The notes under the pieces were generated by a model. That model was given only the letters and a program-made list of their open reading frames with translations, made no database searches and had not been told where the DNA came from. Both the position numbers and the translations under genes were made by a program. A DNA stretch of 64,000 bases from CAKZML01 sp963823435 (lineage in GTDB: Bacteria > Pseudomonadota > Gammaproteobacteria > Steroidobacterales > BM003), in NCBI GenBank assembly GCA_963823435.1, contig CAWGLN010000009.1:62001-126000 (forward strand), in the 5' to 3' direction. Shown one piece after another: positions 18,924-26,425 of this stretch. Position 1 is the stretch's first letter. Each line of letters starts with the position of its first letter.

Positions 18924-20233
18924 ACCGGAGCCCTCCCGGGCAGACGCGCCAGGCGCAAGCTCACCGCACGCGCATGACCTTGCAAGCCTTCCAGGTCAGC
19001 CAGTACTTCTGCCACCGGGCCGATATTCTGCAAGCCCCCGGGGGTTACTTCCTGCACGCTCATACGGCGCAGGAAATCGGTTACCGACAGACCACTTACC
19101 GCCCGCGCATAGCCGTAAGTCGGCAGGACATGGTTGGTGCCACTGCAATAGTCTCCCACCGACTCGGGGGTCCAGGGACCGAGGAACACCGAACCGGCAT
19201 TGTGCACCGCCGGCAGCCAGTTCCGCGCCTGCGACACCTGCAGGATCAGGTGCTCCGGCGCATAGGCGTTGACCACCTCCATGGCGCAATCCAGGTCCTC
19301 TACCAGGATGATACGGCTGCCCTCAAGCGCCTTGCCGGCTATCGCCTGCCTCGGCAATTCCTGTAACTGGGCTTCCACTTCCCGCTGTACCGCCTCGGCA
19401 AGTTTCTTGTCGGTGCTGACCAACAGTACCTGGGAGTCGGGCCCATGCTCGGCCTGGGATAACAGATCGGCCGCGACGAATGTTGCGTCCGCCCCGGCAT
19501 CCGCCACCACCATGACTTCCGAGGGACCGGCGGGCATATCACAGATACAGCCGGCCGGATCGATGGACACCGCCATCTTGGCCGCCGTCACCCAGGCATT
19601 ACCCGGACCGAAAATCTTGTCCACCCTGGCGATGCTTTGCGTGCCATAGGCCATGGCGGCAATCGCCTGCGCGCCACCCAATTTGTATACCTCGTCCACA
19701 CCACAAAGACTTGCGGCCACCAGGACTGCCGCACTGGCGTTTCCATCAGGACCTGGAGGCGTAAAAATCGCACGTCGGGTACAGCCTGCCACGGTGGCGG
19801 GAATGGCCAGCATGAGCACGGCCGAGGGCAAGGGTGCGGTACCTGCCGGTACATACAGACCTACTGCAGTAATCGGTCTGATCAACTGTTCGCAGATCAC
19901 CCCGTGGGTGGTCTCCACCCTCAGAGCGGCGGGCATCTGCTGCCGGTGAAATGTCCGGATGTTTTCCGCCGCCTTATGCAAGGCAGCTTTTTGCTCCGGG
20001 CTGACCCGTGCCTCAGCCTGCCTGAATTCCTCCTCCGACACCCTCAGTGCATCAAGTTGCACGGCATCGATCTCGCGGGTCAGTTCGAACAGCGCCTTGT
20101 CACCCCCGCGCTTCACCTGCTCGATAATCCCGGCAACCCGCTCAAGCAGGGCCTGGCTCCTGGCCTGGGGAGGGCGAGCCAGGGCCAATACCTTTTCCCG
20201 TTTATCCAGGCTATTCCATTCCAGGTATTCCAC
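18920..20233 (-). CDS. hisD: histidinol dehydrogenase
   Basis: Zinc- and NAD-dependent enzyme oxidising histidinol to histidine in two steps. The 437 residues match the family length. Motifs include YVPAGTAPLPSAVLMLAIPA, KLGGAQAIAAMAYGTQSIAR, VDKIFGPGNAWVTAAKMAV, AGPSEVMVVADAGADATFVA (NAD site), SQAEHGPDSQVLLVS (zinc His) and YAPEHLILQ. NAGSVFLGPWTPESVGDY and SGTNHVLPTYG complete the signature. It starts 14 bp after hisG. Confidence 0.97.
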   Translation of the reverse strand: MEYLEWNSLDKREKVLALARPPQARSQALLERVAGIIEQVKRGGDKALFELTREIDAVQLDALRVSEEEFRQAEARVSPEQKAALHKAAENIRTFHRQQMPAALRVETTHGVICEQLIRPITAVGLYVPAGTAPLPSAVLMLAIPATVAGCTRRAIFTPPGPDGNASAAVLVAASLCGVDEVYKLGGAQAIAAMAYGTQSIARVDKIFGPGNAWVTAAKMAVSIDPAGCICDMPAGPSEVMVVADAGADATFVAADLLSQAEHGPDSQVLLVSTDKKLAEAVQREVEAQLQELPRQAIAGKALEGSRIILVEDLDCAMEVVNAYAPEHLILQVSQARNWLPAVHNAGSVFLGPWTPESVGDYCSGTNHVLPTYGYARAVSGLSVTDFLRRMSVQEVTPGGLQNIGPVAEVLADLEGLQGHARAVSLRLARLPGRAPV

Positions 20234-20247
20234 CGCCTGTCTCCTCC

Positions 20248-21147
20248 CTAGGCCAGCATCTTTTCAACCGGCAGCACCAGTAATGACGTCGCACCTGCAC
20301 TCTGCAATCGCTCAAGCGTCTCCCAGAACACGGCTTCCGGACACACGGCGTGCACCGCGACCTTGTCCGGCCTTCCTTCCAGGGGCATGACCGTGGGCGC
20401 TTCGCTACCTGGCAACAAGTCGGTGATGGCCTTCAGGGCAGAGCGCGGTGCGTGCAGCATGATGTATTTGCATTCCCGTACCTGCAAGACGCCGTCCATG
20501 CGCCGAATAAGACGTTGTATCCAGGCTTCCGATGCCTGTTCCAGCGTCTTGTTTGTCCGTAACAACACCGACTGGCTCTCGAGTATGGTCTGGGTTTCGC
20601 GCAAGTGGTTGGCCGCCAGAGTGCTGCCGGTAGACACCAGGTCACAGATAAAATCCGCCTTGCCCAGCTTGGGTGCAATTTCGATCGCGCCGCTCATCAC
20701 CACGATTTCAGCCTGCACTCCGTTTTCACCCAGAAAATTTCTGAGAAGATTGGGATAACTGGTGGCGACACGCTTGCCCTGCAGGGATTGGACGCCTTCA
20801 TAGGGCACGCCTTCAGGCGCTGCCAGCGCCAGGCGGCACTGACCTACACCCAGTTCACGCAGCACCTCGATACCCGCCTCTTCGCCGCGCTGTTGCTGCT
20901 CCAGGCGCTGCTCCTCCACCACGTTCAAACCGGCGATGCCCAGCTGGCAGGCGCCCTCGCTCACCAGCCCGGGGATATCGTCGTCGCGGACCAACAGGAT
21001 ATCCAGGGGCATATTTTCCCCGTAACAAATCAGTTGATCCGGTGCCCGGCTGTATACCAGGCCACAGCGGTGTAACAAATCCAGTGAGTTCTCGGTCAGC
21101 CTTCCGGACTTCTGAACCCCAACCCTGATGCGCGGCCCCCTATCCAT
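20248..21147 (-). CDS. hisG: ATP phosphoribosyltransferase, long form
   Basis: First and feedback-regulated step of histidine synthesis: ATP plus PRPP to PR-ATP. ATG 21147 is preferred over a longer frame because AGGAGAGG lies just upstream and the conserved sequence begins there (MDRGPRIRVGVQKSGRL). The PRPP loop is DLVSTGSTLAANHLRE. The C-terminal ACT-like domain (KYIMLHAPRSALKAITDLLP, then APTVMPLEGRPDKVAVHAVC) identifies the long, histidine-inhibited form that needs no HisZ. At 299 residues it matches the E. coli enzyme. It overlaps the upstream TrpR-like gene by eight bases. Confidence 0.97.
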   Translation of the reverse strand: MDRGPRIRVGVQKSGRLTENSLDLLHRCGLVYSRAPDQLICYGENMPLDILLVRDDDIPGLVSEGACQLGIAGLNVVEEQRLEQQQRGEEAGIEVLRELGVGQCRLALAAPEGVPYEGVQSLQGKRVATSYPNLLRNFLGENGVQAEIVVMSGAIEIAPKLGKADFICDLVSTGSTLAANHLRETQTILESQSVLLRTNKTLEQASEAWIQRLIRRMDGVLQVRECKYIMLHAPRSALKAITDLLPGSEAPTVMPLEGRPDKVAVHAVCPEAVFWETLERLQSAGATSLLVLPVEKMLA

Positions 21148-21469
21148 TTGCCTCTCCTGAATTGAGTTCCCTGGATAGATTGCGCCAGGCAATGTTATAG
21201 CCGCCCCCGGGGGCCGCCAGACAACGCGCCACCCGGCCCGTCGTGGTCACACTCACCCCGGTGCGTTCGGCGATCTCGCGGTAGGGCAGTTCCTGCTTCA
21301 GCAAACCCACTACCCGCCAACGATCAGCCAGGGCCTGCAATTCCGCCGGCGTGGTCAGGTCGGCAAGGAACGCCTTGACGTCCTCCAGGCTTTGCAGGGA
21401 GAGTATGGCCAAACACAGAGCCTGCCTGGCCTGCCTGTCCTGCTCCACGGAATGTCTTCGCTGCTTCAT
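21140..21469 (-). CDS. TrpR/YerC-family repressor, putative regulator of the his operon
   Basis: Small all-helical DNA-binding protein of 109 residues. The helix-turn-helix ADRWRVVGLLKQELPYREIA, then ERTGVSVTTTGRVARCL, matches the TrpR superfamily, closer to YerC/YecD than to true TrpR. It is the promoter-proximal gene of the his operon and overlaps hisG, so it should control histidine rather than tryptophan genes; related proteins have been proposed as HisR regulators. ATG 21469 is chosen over TTG 21481 because it leaves a normal leader of about 22 nt after the predicted start of transcription. Ligand and operator binding are inferred. Confidence 0.85.
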   Translation of the reverse strand: MKQRRHSVEQDRQARQALCLAILSLQSLEDVKAFLADLTTPAELQALADRWRVVGLLKQELPYREIAERTGVSVTTTGRVARCLAAPGGGYNIAWRNLSRELNSGEANG

Positions 21470-21486
21470 AGGGGCGTCCAAATGAT

Positions 21487-21512
21487 GTAATAGCGCATTA
21501 ATACGCTATTAC
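21487..21512. promoter_or_regulatory. perfect palindromic operator in front of the his operon
   Basis: GTAATAGCG (21487-21495) and CGCTATTAC (21504-21512) form a perfect nine-base inverted repeat around an eight-base AT-rich centre. The half-site spacing suits a dimeric TrpR-fold repressor. It covers the -10 of the predicted his promoter, so binding would block transcription of the repressor and the his genes together. No second copy was noticed in the window. Confidence 0.75.
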
Positions 21513-21526
21513 GCTGATACAAGCAA
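21498..21526 (-). promoter_or_regulatory. predicted sigma70 promoter of the his operon
   Basis: Reading the minus strand, TTGCTT (21526-21521) is separated by 17 bases from TATTAA (21503-21498). The -35 is weak (TTG only) and the -10 matches four of six positions. Transcription would begin near 21491, about 22 nt before the repressor ATG. The -10 sits in the centre of the palindrome. Confidence 0.55.
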
Positions 21527-21625
21527 GCATGAATCTGGTGACAGCCCCCGAGGACCGATATCCCCAGGGCAGGATTCGGCCTCGGCACTGGCTCGAATCA
21601 CCCCGGAACAAACCCCGAGCCGGCA

Positions 21626-21654
21626 TTGACAAACGCCCCAATAATCACCACAAT
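21626..21654 (+). promoter_or_regulatory. predicted sigma70 promoter of rpsT
   Basis: TTGACA (21626-21631), a perfect -35, is followed by a 17-base spacer and CACAAT (21649-21654, four of six). Transcription would start near 21661 and leave a leader of about 40 nt before the TTG start. It diverges from the his promoter. Confidence 0.65.
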
Positions 21655-21702
21655 GCCCGGCTTTCCGCCCTTTCGGCGAAGTGTTTCATTCGGAGAGTAG
21701 TC

Positions 21703-21966
21703 TTGGCCAACAGCAAATCTGCAGCAAAACGCGCCCGCCAGAACACCGTGCGTCGCGATCACAACCTCGGCATGAAGTCGCGTATGCGTACTTTTATCAA
21801 AAAGGTACTGGCCGCCATTGCCTCGGGTGACAAGTCCGCTGCCACAGAAAGCTACAAAGAAGCCGTGCCGGTCATCGACGGCGCCGCAGCCAAGGGTCTG
21901 ATCCACGCCAACAAGGCCGCGCGCCACAAGAGCCGCCTGAACCAGCACATCAAAAAGATGGCCTGA
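21703..21966 (+). CDS. rpsT: 30S ribosomal protein S20, TTG start
   Basis: Binds 16S rRNA early in small-subunit assembly. The start is TTG at 21703, preceded by CGGAGAG, and gives the family N-terminus MANSKSAAKRARQNTVRRDH and a length of 87 residues, as in E. coli. E. coli rpsT also starts with UUG, which is tied to its autogenous control, so the rare start looks conserved. Basic helices (SRMRTFIKKVLAAIASGDK; HANKAARHKSRLNQHIKKM) are intact. An upstream in-frame ATG (21529) would add unrelated sequence. A strong terminator follows. Confidence 0.97.
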   Translation: MANSKSAAKRARQNTVRRDHNLGMKSRMRTFIKKVLAAIASGDKSAATESYKEAVPVIDGAAAKGLIHANKAARHKSRLNQHIKKMA

Positions 21967-21991
21967 GCAGGCGCTGCCACCCAGATAATAG

Positions 21992-22022
21992 AAAAGGCCG
22001 GTCAATGACCGGCCTTTTTTTT
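21992..22022 (+). terminator. rho-independent terminator of rpsT
   Basis: AAAAGGCCGGTC, loop AATG... and GACCGGCC followed by eight T form a textbook terminator 26 bp after rpsT. The A tract on the other side could make it work for obgE (ending at 22057) on the minus strand too. Confidence 0.92.
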
Positions 22023-22056
22023 GTCCGCAATTAATTCCGCCTGCCACAGGGCGTGG

Positions 22057-23148
22057 CTATCCAGGCTCGCCGGCATCCAGGCCGGCGTCAGGCGCCGCCA
22101 TTTCCGCCGCCATTTTCTCGGCAGCCTTCTCTTCCGCAGTCTTCTCTTCAAGGCGGTTCATACAGGCCTGTGCCAGGGCCTGCACACCCGCGCCCGACAG
22201 ACCGGAAATCCTGAATACAGGGCCTTCCCACTGCAATTCCCGCAACAAACGCTCGCAGGCCTGCTCCGCGTCCTCCGCCGATAGCTGATCCAGCTTGTTG
22301 ATCACCAGCCAGCGCTCCTGGGTGGCCAGTTCAGCGCTGAATTTTTCCAGCTCACCGCTGATCCGGCGAACGTCCTCTGCCACATCCTGATCGGGATCCG
22401 GCGGCAGGATATCCACCAGGTGCAATAACAGACGGGTACGCTGGAGGTGTTTCAGAAAACGAATACCCAGCCCTGCGCCTTCCGCCGCACCCTCGATCAG
22501 TCCGGGCACATCGGCCATCACGAAGCTGCGCAGATCACCGACCCTGACTACGCCAAGATTGGGATACAAGGTGGTAAACGGGTAATCCGCTACCTTGGGT
22601 TTCGCCGCCGACATGGCGCGGATAAGGGTGGACTTGCCCGCATTGGGCAAACCCACCAGACCCACATCCGCCAACAGCTTCAATTCCAGCTGCAGGTTCC
22701 TGACCTCTCCGGGGCTGCCCGGGATGGTCTTTCGTGGCGCTCTATTGGTACTGCTCTTGAATCGGGCATTACCCACACCGCCCCGGCCGCCCGCGGCCAC
22801 CCGCATACGCTGGCCATCGCGCGTCAGGTCGCCCATCACTTCCTCGGTGTCGGTGTCCCTGACGACGGTCCCTATGGGTACCAGGACTTCCAGGTCCTCG
22901 CCGCCCTTGCCGCTGCAGTTGCTGCCAGAACCGGCCTCACCGTTCTGGGCCGCGAATTTTCTCTTGAAGCGGAAATCGGCCAGGGTGTTGATCCCGGAAC
23001 TGGCTACCAGGTACAAACTTCCGCCTGCACCGCCATCACCGCCATCTGGCCCGCCGAAAGGCACGTATTTCTCGCGACGAAAGCCCATGCAGCCGTTACC
23101 ACCGTCACCGGCGCGAACGCGAATTATTGCTTCATCGACGAATTTCAT
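22057..23148 (-). CDS. obgE: GTPase ObgE/CgtA
   Basis: Essential ribosome-associated GTPase involved in large-subunit maturation and stress response. The 363 residues show the glycine-rich Obg fold (RAGDGGNGCMGFRREKYVPF, GGDGGAGGSLYLV, GRGGVGNARFKSSTNRAPR), then the G domain: G1 GLPNAGKSTLIRA, G2/switch DYPFTTL, G3 DVPGLIEGA, G4 NKLDQL, G5 ISGLSG. The C-terminal tail is Glu/Lys/Ala-rich. It normally follows rplU-rpmA; here a terminator-like hairpin and a 160-bp repeat separate it from rpmA, and its ATG is only 19 nt from the repeat. Confidence 0.97.
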   Translation of the reverse strand: MKFVDEAIIRVRAGDGGNGCMGFRREKYVPFGGPDGGDGGAGGSLYLVASSGINTLADFRFKRKFAAQNGEAGSGSNCSGKGGEDLEVLVPIGTVVRDTDTEEVMGDLTRDGQRMRVAAGGRGGVGNARFKSSTNRAPRKTIPGSPGEVRNLQLELKLLADVGLVGLPNAGKSTLIRAMSAAKPKVADYPFTTLYPNLGVVRVGDLRSFVMADVPGLIEGAAEGAGLGIRFLKHLQRTRLLLHLVDILPPDPDQDVAEDVRRISGELEKFSAELATQERWLVINKLDQLSAEDAEQACERLLRELQWEGPVFRISGLSGAGVQALAQACMNRLEEKTAEEKAAEKMAAEMAAPDAGLDAGEPG

Positions 23149-23167
23149 TACCGCTTATCTCTGTTAT

Positions 23168-23327
23168 GGAGCCTCTGAATCTATTCATGAACTCGCGTCT
23201 TGCGGCCAAAAACTCCAGCTTCTGCGTTGCCAATCTTGGCAATAGCCGGCTATTACCTGCGATCGTCGCCTTGAATCTGAACCTTTTCGCTCACAATCTA
23301 CTTCGCCCAGAATAAATCAGAGGCTCC
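23168..23327 (+). repeat. 160-bp inverted-repeat element, copy A
   Basis: Begins GGAGCCTCTGA and ends TCAGAGGCTCC, a terminal inverted repeat, and is flanked on both sides by TTAT, which may be a four-base target duplication. It is about 80% identical to copies at 24169 and 32721. The interior is partly self-complementary (AATAGC...GCTATT). It lies in the leader of obgE, between the rpmA terminator and the obgE start. It looks like a non-autonomous MITE; no transposase is encoded. Confidence 0.85.
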
Positions 23328-23352
23328 TTATCTGCGCACCAGGCTCAGAGAC

Positions 23353-23381
23353 AAAAAACCCCGGAACATGCCGGGGTTTTT
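23353..23381 (-). terminator. terminator downstream of rplU-rpmA
   Basis: ACCCCGG (7-8 bp stem) pairs with CCGGGGT around loop AACATG and is flanked by A and T runs, so it can terminate on either strand. It lies 25-50 bp after the rpmA stop. Confidence 0.8.
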
Positions 23382-23405
23382 CGCAACCGCTGAATCCGGC
23401 AGGAC

Positions 23406-23663
23406 TCAGTTGGCTTCGATGCTCACAAAGCGACGCATCTTGGGGCCCTTGCGCCTGAACGCCACTTTGCCGTCCGCCAGGGCGAACAGGGTGTGATCAC
23501 GTCCGAGGCCAACATTGGGACCAGGATGAAACTGGGTGCCACGCTGGCGAACCAGGATGTTACCGGCCAGCACTTCCTCACCACCAAAGCGTTTTACGCC
23601 AAGGCGCTTGGATTCCGAATCGCGACCATTGCGAGTACTGCCGCCTGCTTTCTTATGTGCCAT
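23406..23663 (-). CDS. rpmA: 50S ribosomal protein L27
   Basis: Large-subunit protein whose N-terminus reaches the peptidyl-transferase centre. MAHKKAGGSTRNGRDSESKR LGVKRFGGEEVLAGNILVRQ and RGTQFHPGPNVGLGRDHTLF are nearly invariant in L27. Length is 85 residues as in E. coli. It begins eight bases after rplU, forming the usual rplU-rpmA pair. Confidence 0.98.
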   Translation of the reverse strand: MAHKKAGGSTRNGRDSESKRLGVKRFGGEEVLAGNILVRQRGTQFHPGPNVGLGRDHTLFALADGKVAFRRKGPKMRRFVSIEAN

Positions 23664-23670
23664 CTTGAAT

Positions 23671-24033
23671 CTACTCCGCTACTTCATCCGAACCGCTCGC
23701 CGCCTTCTTGGCAGTCGCACGGCCCTTCGTAATACCTGTCACTTCAATTTCGGTGAACCACTGACGATGGCCCTTGGTGCGCATATAATTCTGGCGCCGA
23801 CGAAATTTGATAGTCGTTACTTTCTTGCCCTTGGCATGCCCCAGCACCGTGGCTTTCACCTTGCTGCCGGACACGTAAGGCGCGCCTATTTTAACGTCGG
23901 TGCCCTCACCGACCAACAGGACTTTGTCGAATTCTACTGCATCGCCCTCGCCGGCAACCAGACGCTCAATCTTGAGCTTGGTGCCATTGGCTACTCGATA
24001 CTGTTTGCCGCCAGTCTCAATTACCGCGTACAT
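23671..24033 (-). CDS. rplU: 50S ribosomal protein L21
   Basis: Binds 23S rRNA. MYAVIETGGKQYRVANGTKL and KVTTIKFRRRQNYMRTKGHR are the L21 signature. The protein has 120 residues, slightly longer than E. coli L21 (103), because of a basic/acidic tail (TKGRATAKKAASGSDEVAE). It is the first gene of rplU-rpmA, and a second repeat copy lies upstream of it. Confidence 0.97.
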   Translation of the reverse strand: MYAVIETGGKQYRVANGTKLKIERLVAGEGDAVEFDKVLLVGEGTDVKIGAPYVSGSKVKATVLGHAKGKKVTTIKFRRRQNYMRTKGHRQWFTEIEVTGITKGRATAKKAASGSDEVAE

Positions 24034-24168
24034 TTGAAATTACTCCCGTAAGGTACCAAGAATCGAAGGGCTTAAAAGGTCCCTAGAATCAAGGAGTCAC
24101 CGGTAAAGAGCGGGAATTCTAAAGAGTTCATGCTGCCGGGTCAATGGGAATCTTTGATCGCGAGCTTG

Positions 24169-24327
24169 GGAGCCTCTGATCTAGTCATGAACGTGTATCT
24201 TGCGACTAACAAATCCAGCTTCTATGTTGCCAATCTTCGCAATAGCTCGCTATTCCGTGCGATTGGCGCCTTGAATCTGTATCTTTTCGCCAGCAATCTA
24301 CTTCGTCCAGACTAAATCAGAGGCTCC
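24169..24327 (+). repeat. 160-bp inverted-repeat element, copy B
   Basis: Starts GGAGCCTCTGAT and ends ATCAGAGGCTCC (12 bp perfect; a further G/C pair extends it to 24168-24328). The first and last 18 bases pair at 17 positions. The middle also pairs (GCCAATC...GATTGGC around AATAGC-TC-GCTATT), so the element can form one long imperfect hairpin. It is about 92% identical to copy C and is in the same orientation as A and C. It lies between rplU and ispB, so copies A and B bracket rplU-rpmA as direct repeats. No clear target duplication is seen. Confidence 0.85.
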
Positions 24328-24428
24328 CTAATCGTCCCAAGCTGGCATAATGGACAGGATCACGACAGGCCCTATAAATGCAAGCCATTGAAAAAAAAGA
24401 CAATAAGATCGACTATAGTGCATCCGCT

Positions 24429-25400
24429 ATGACCCATATCGAGCAGATTCGGGCGCTAATGGCGCAAGACATGGCGGCCGTGGATTGTCATATCGAGGCC
24501 AGGTTGGCCAGCGATGTCGCGCTGGTAAACCAGATTGCACAGTACATTATCCATAGTGGCGGCAAGCGACTGCGGCCGATGCTGACCCTGGCCTGCGCCC
24601 GGGCCTGCGGATTCAAGCCCGAAACCCATGTCAGCGCAGCCGCTATCGTCGAATTCATCCATACCGCCACCCTGCTGCATGACGACGTGGTCGATCACTC
24701 CGATATGCGTCGTGGAAGAGGGACAGCCAATGCGGTATTTGGCAACGCTGCCAGCGTGCTGGTTGGCGATTACCTGTACTCCCGGTCGTTCCAGATGATG
24801 GTGGATATCGGCGAAATGCGGATCATGGAGATCCTGGCAGATGCCACCAACACCATCGCGGAAGGTGAAGTTCTGCAGCTGATGAATCTGCAGGATCCGG
24901 AGACCACCGAAAAGGCCTACCGGGAAGTGATTTATCGCAAGACTGCCAAGCTGTTCGAGGCCGGCGCCCTGATCGCCGCCATCCTGGCCGGGCAGCCCGA
25001 ACACATCTGCCGGTCCATGGCCGACTACGGACGCCACCTGGGCACCGCGTTCCAGCTGGTCGACGATGCCCTGGATTACGACGCCTCGGCGGAAGAAATG
25101 GGCAAAAATGCCGGCGACGACCTGGCCGAGGGCAAGCCCACGCTGCCCCTGATCCACGCCATGCACCACGGCACCCCGGAACAAGCCCGCCTGATACGCT
25201 CTTGTATAGAACATGGAGGCAGAGAACACATCGTTGCGGTCACCGAGGCCATTGAAACCACGGGAGCGCTTGAGTACACTGCGCGCTCTGCCCGGCAGGA
25301 GGCGGCCTCCGCCATCACCGCACTGACCGACCTTCCCGATTCGGAATACAAGCAGGCATTGATTGGCCTGGCAGAATTTGCGGCGAATCGTCGCTATTAG
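24429..25400 (+). CDS. ispB: octaprenyl diphosphate synthase
   Basis: Builds the long isoprenoid side chain of ubiquinone from IPP and allylic diphosphates. Both Asp-rich motifs are present: FARM in LLHDDVVDHSDMRRGRGTAN and SARM in FQLVDDALDYDASAEEMGKN. GGKRLRPML is the IPP-binding region. ATG 24429 gives 323 residues, the E. coli IspB length, and aligns with its N-terminus (MTHIEQIRALMAQDMAAVD). An in-frame ATG at 24378 would add 17 unconserved residues; neither start has a strong SD. The neighbours rplU-rpmA-obgE match the conserved ispB context. Confidence 0.95.
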   Translation: MTHIEQIRALMAQDMAAVDCHIEARLASDVALVNQIAQYIIHSGGKRLRPMLTLACARACGFKPETHVSAAAIVEFIHTATLLHDDVVDHSDMRRGRGTANAVFGNAASVLVGDYLYSRSFQMMVDIGEMRIMEILADATNTIAEGEVLQLMNLQDPETTEKAYREVIYRKTAKLFEAGALIAAILAGQPEHICRSMADYGRHLGTAFQLVDDALDYDASAEEMGKNAGDDLAEGKPTLPLIHAMHHGTPEQARLIRSCIEHGGREHIVAVTEAIETTGALEYTARSARQEAASAITALTDLPDSEYKQALIGLAEFAANRRY

Positions 25401-25428
25401 AATTGAACAGTTCTGGAATATATAGAAT

Positions 25429-25505
25429 CGGCGTGTAGCGCAGCCTGGTAGCGCACCTGTCTCGGGGTCAGGGGGTCGGGGGTTCAAATCCCTCCACGCC
25501 GACCA
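25429..25505 (+). tRNA. tRNA-Pro (anticodon CGG)
   Basis: A 77-nt cloverleaf with encoded CCA. The acceptor stem CGGCGTG pairs with CACGCCG, with C1-G72 as in all bacterial proline tRNAs. The D-arm is AGCGCAGCCTGGTAGCGC. The anticodon loop CTCGGGG gives anticodon CGG, and the T-arm GGGGG-TTCAAAT-CCCTC is intact. The last base pair of the anticodon stem is a T-T mismatch. It follows ispB by 28 bp. Confidence 0.97.
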
Positions 25506-25700
25506 AATACCCCCCTCTGATCCGACTGGCATTATCTCCTGGCCTTAACAGGCAAGGCCACCCATCGCGTCATCGGTACACACGCGAGTCGTTGGCTGTG
25601 CAAATGCCTGCCTGGCCGGGGGAACGAACACCCGGGCGGGCTGGAAAAGCGGCCCCATTCATGTCAGCCTTGGTAAATTAAAAACCGGAGTGTATCGACA

Positions 25701-26305
25701 ATGAGAAGAATTTTTACGACGGTTGCTACCGTTCTGGCCTTTTCCGCATCCGTGGCAATTGCCGCCGACGCGTACGTCAATCTCGACAATGATGGCAACA
25801 TCGTCGTTTCCGGACCATTCAACGCAGTCATTCCCAAGCCCCCGGGTGCCAAGAATCGCTGGCCCCGTGCACTCGTCCCCGAGTTTCCTTGACGAACAAC
25901 TGCAGATTTCAACTGCCGGTTATTTTGCGGACAACCAGTTCGTCACGGTACAGGTCGAGACGACCAATGCGGCGACCGGCACACTGACCAACAAGAACCT
26001 CCCGGTGGTCGAGATTGCCGGCCAGGAATTCCGGGCACGCGACGCGTGTATCGATATAAGCCAGGAAGAGCTTGATGCAGACGATGATCCGGATACTGGA
26101 GTTCATCGAAGACCAGAACGTGCAGATTGTGCCGGCCATGCAGGCGGTGCAACTGGTCGTCGTCAACGATGACGGAACTGCGGAAGGCACTATCCTGTTC
26201 ATGCGCAACGTTCCTGGTGGATGCGAGGCAATGACGCCCGAGTTCAAAGCGAAATTCGATGCCGACTTTGAGCGCTTCATCGCATCAATTCGCGCGGCAA
26301 ACTGA
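25701..26305 (+). CDS. unknown exported protein (two frame breaks)
   Basis: Not recognised. ATG 25701 follows CGGAGTG-type sequence and opens a signal peptide (MRRIFTTVATVLAFSASVAI, cleavage near AIA|AD). The mature chain reads DAYVNLDNDGNIVVSGPFNA and on to RWPRALVPEF, shifts by one near 25865-25895 into LDEQLQISTAGYFADNQFVT, and shifts again near 26065-26095 into LEFIEDQNVQIVPAMQAVQL with a C-terminal NVPGGCEAMTPEFKAKFDAD. Each break equals one extra base. The reconstruction gives about 200 residues, likely periplasmic. Upstream, 25506-25700 holds no clear feature. Confidence 0.55.
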
Positions 26306-26425
26306 GCTCTACTTCCGGCAAGCCGGGGACTCGCTTTCCGAAATCGGTGAGCGCCCGCCAGATTCGGGGCTGACCTGAATTGCCATCGCACCTGGTGGCC
26401 GGTGATGGTTCGGGCAAGCGCGACG

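Noticed and set aside
14095..21469. Histidine attenuator (His-rich leader peptide) before hisG
   Set aside because: No run of histidine codons or terminator/antiterminator pair lies upstream of the repressor or hisG.
25403..25426. TTGAAC and TATAGA as a promoter for the proline tRNA
   Set aside because: The spacer would be 12 bp and the -10 would end two bases before the mature tRNA. Read-through from ispB is more likely.
24456..25532. Long reverse frame of 358 codons opposite ispB
   Set aside because: Overlaps ispB and the tRNA gene completely; a shadow of GC-rich coding sequence.
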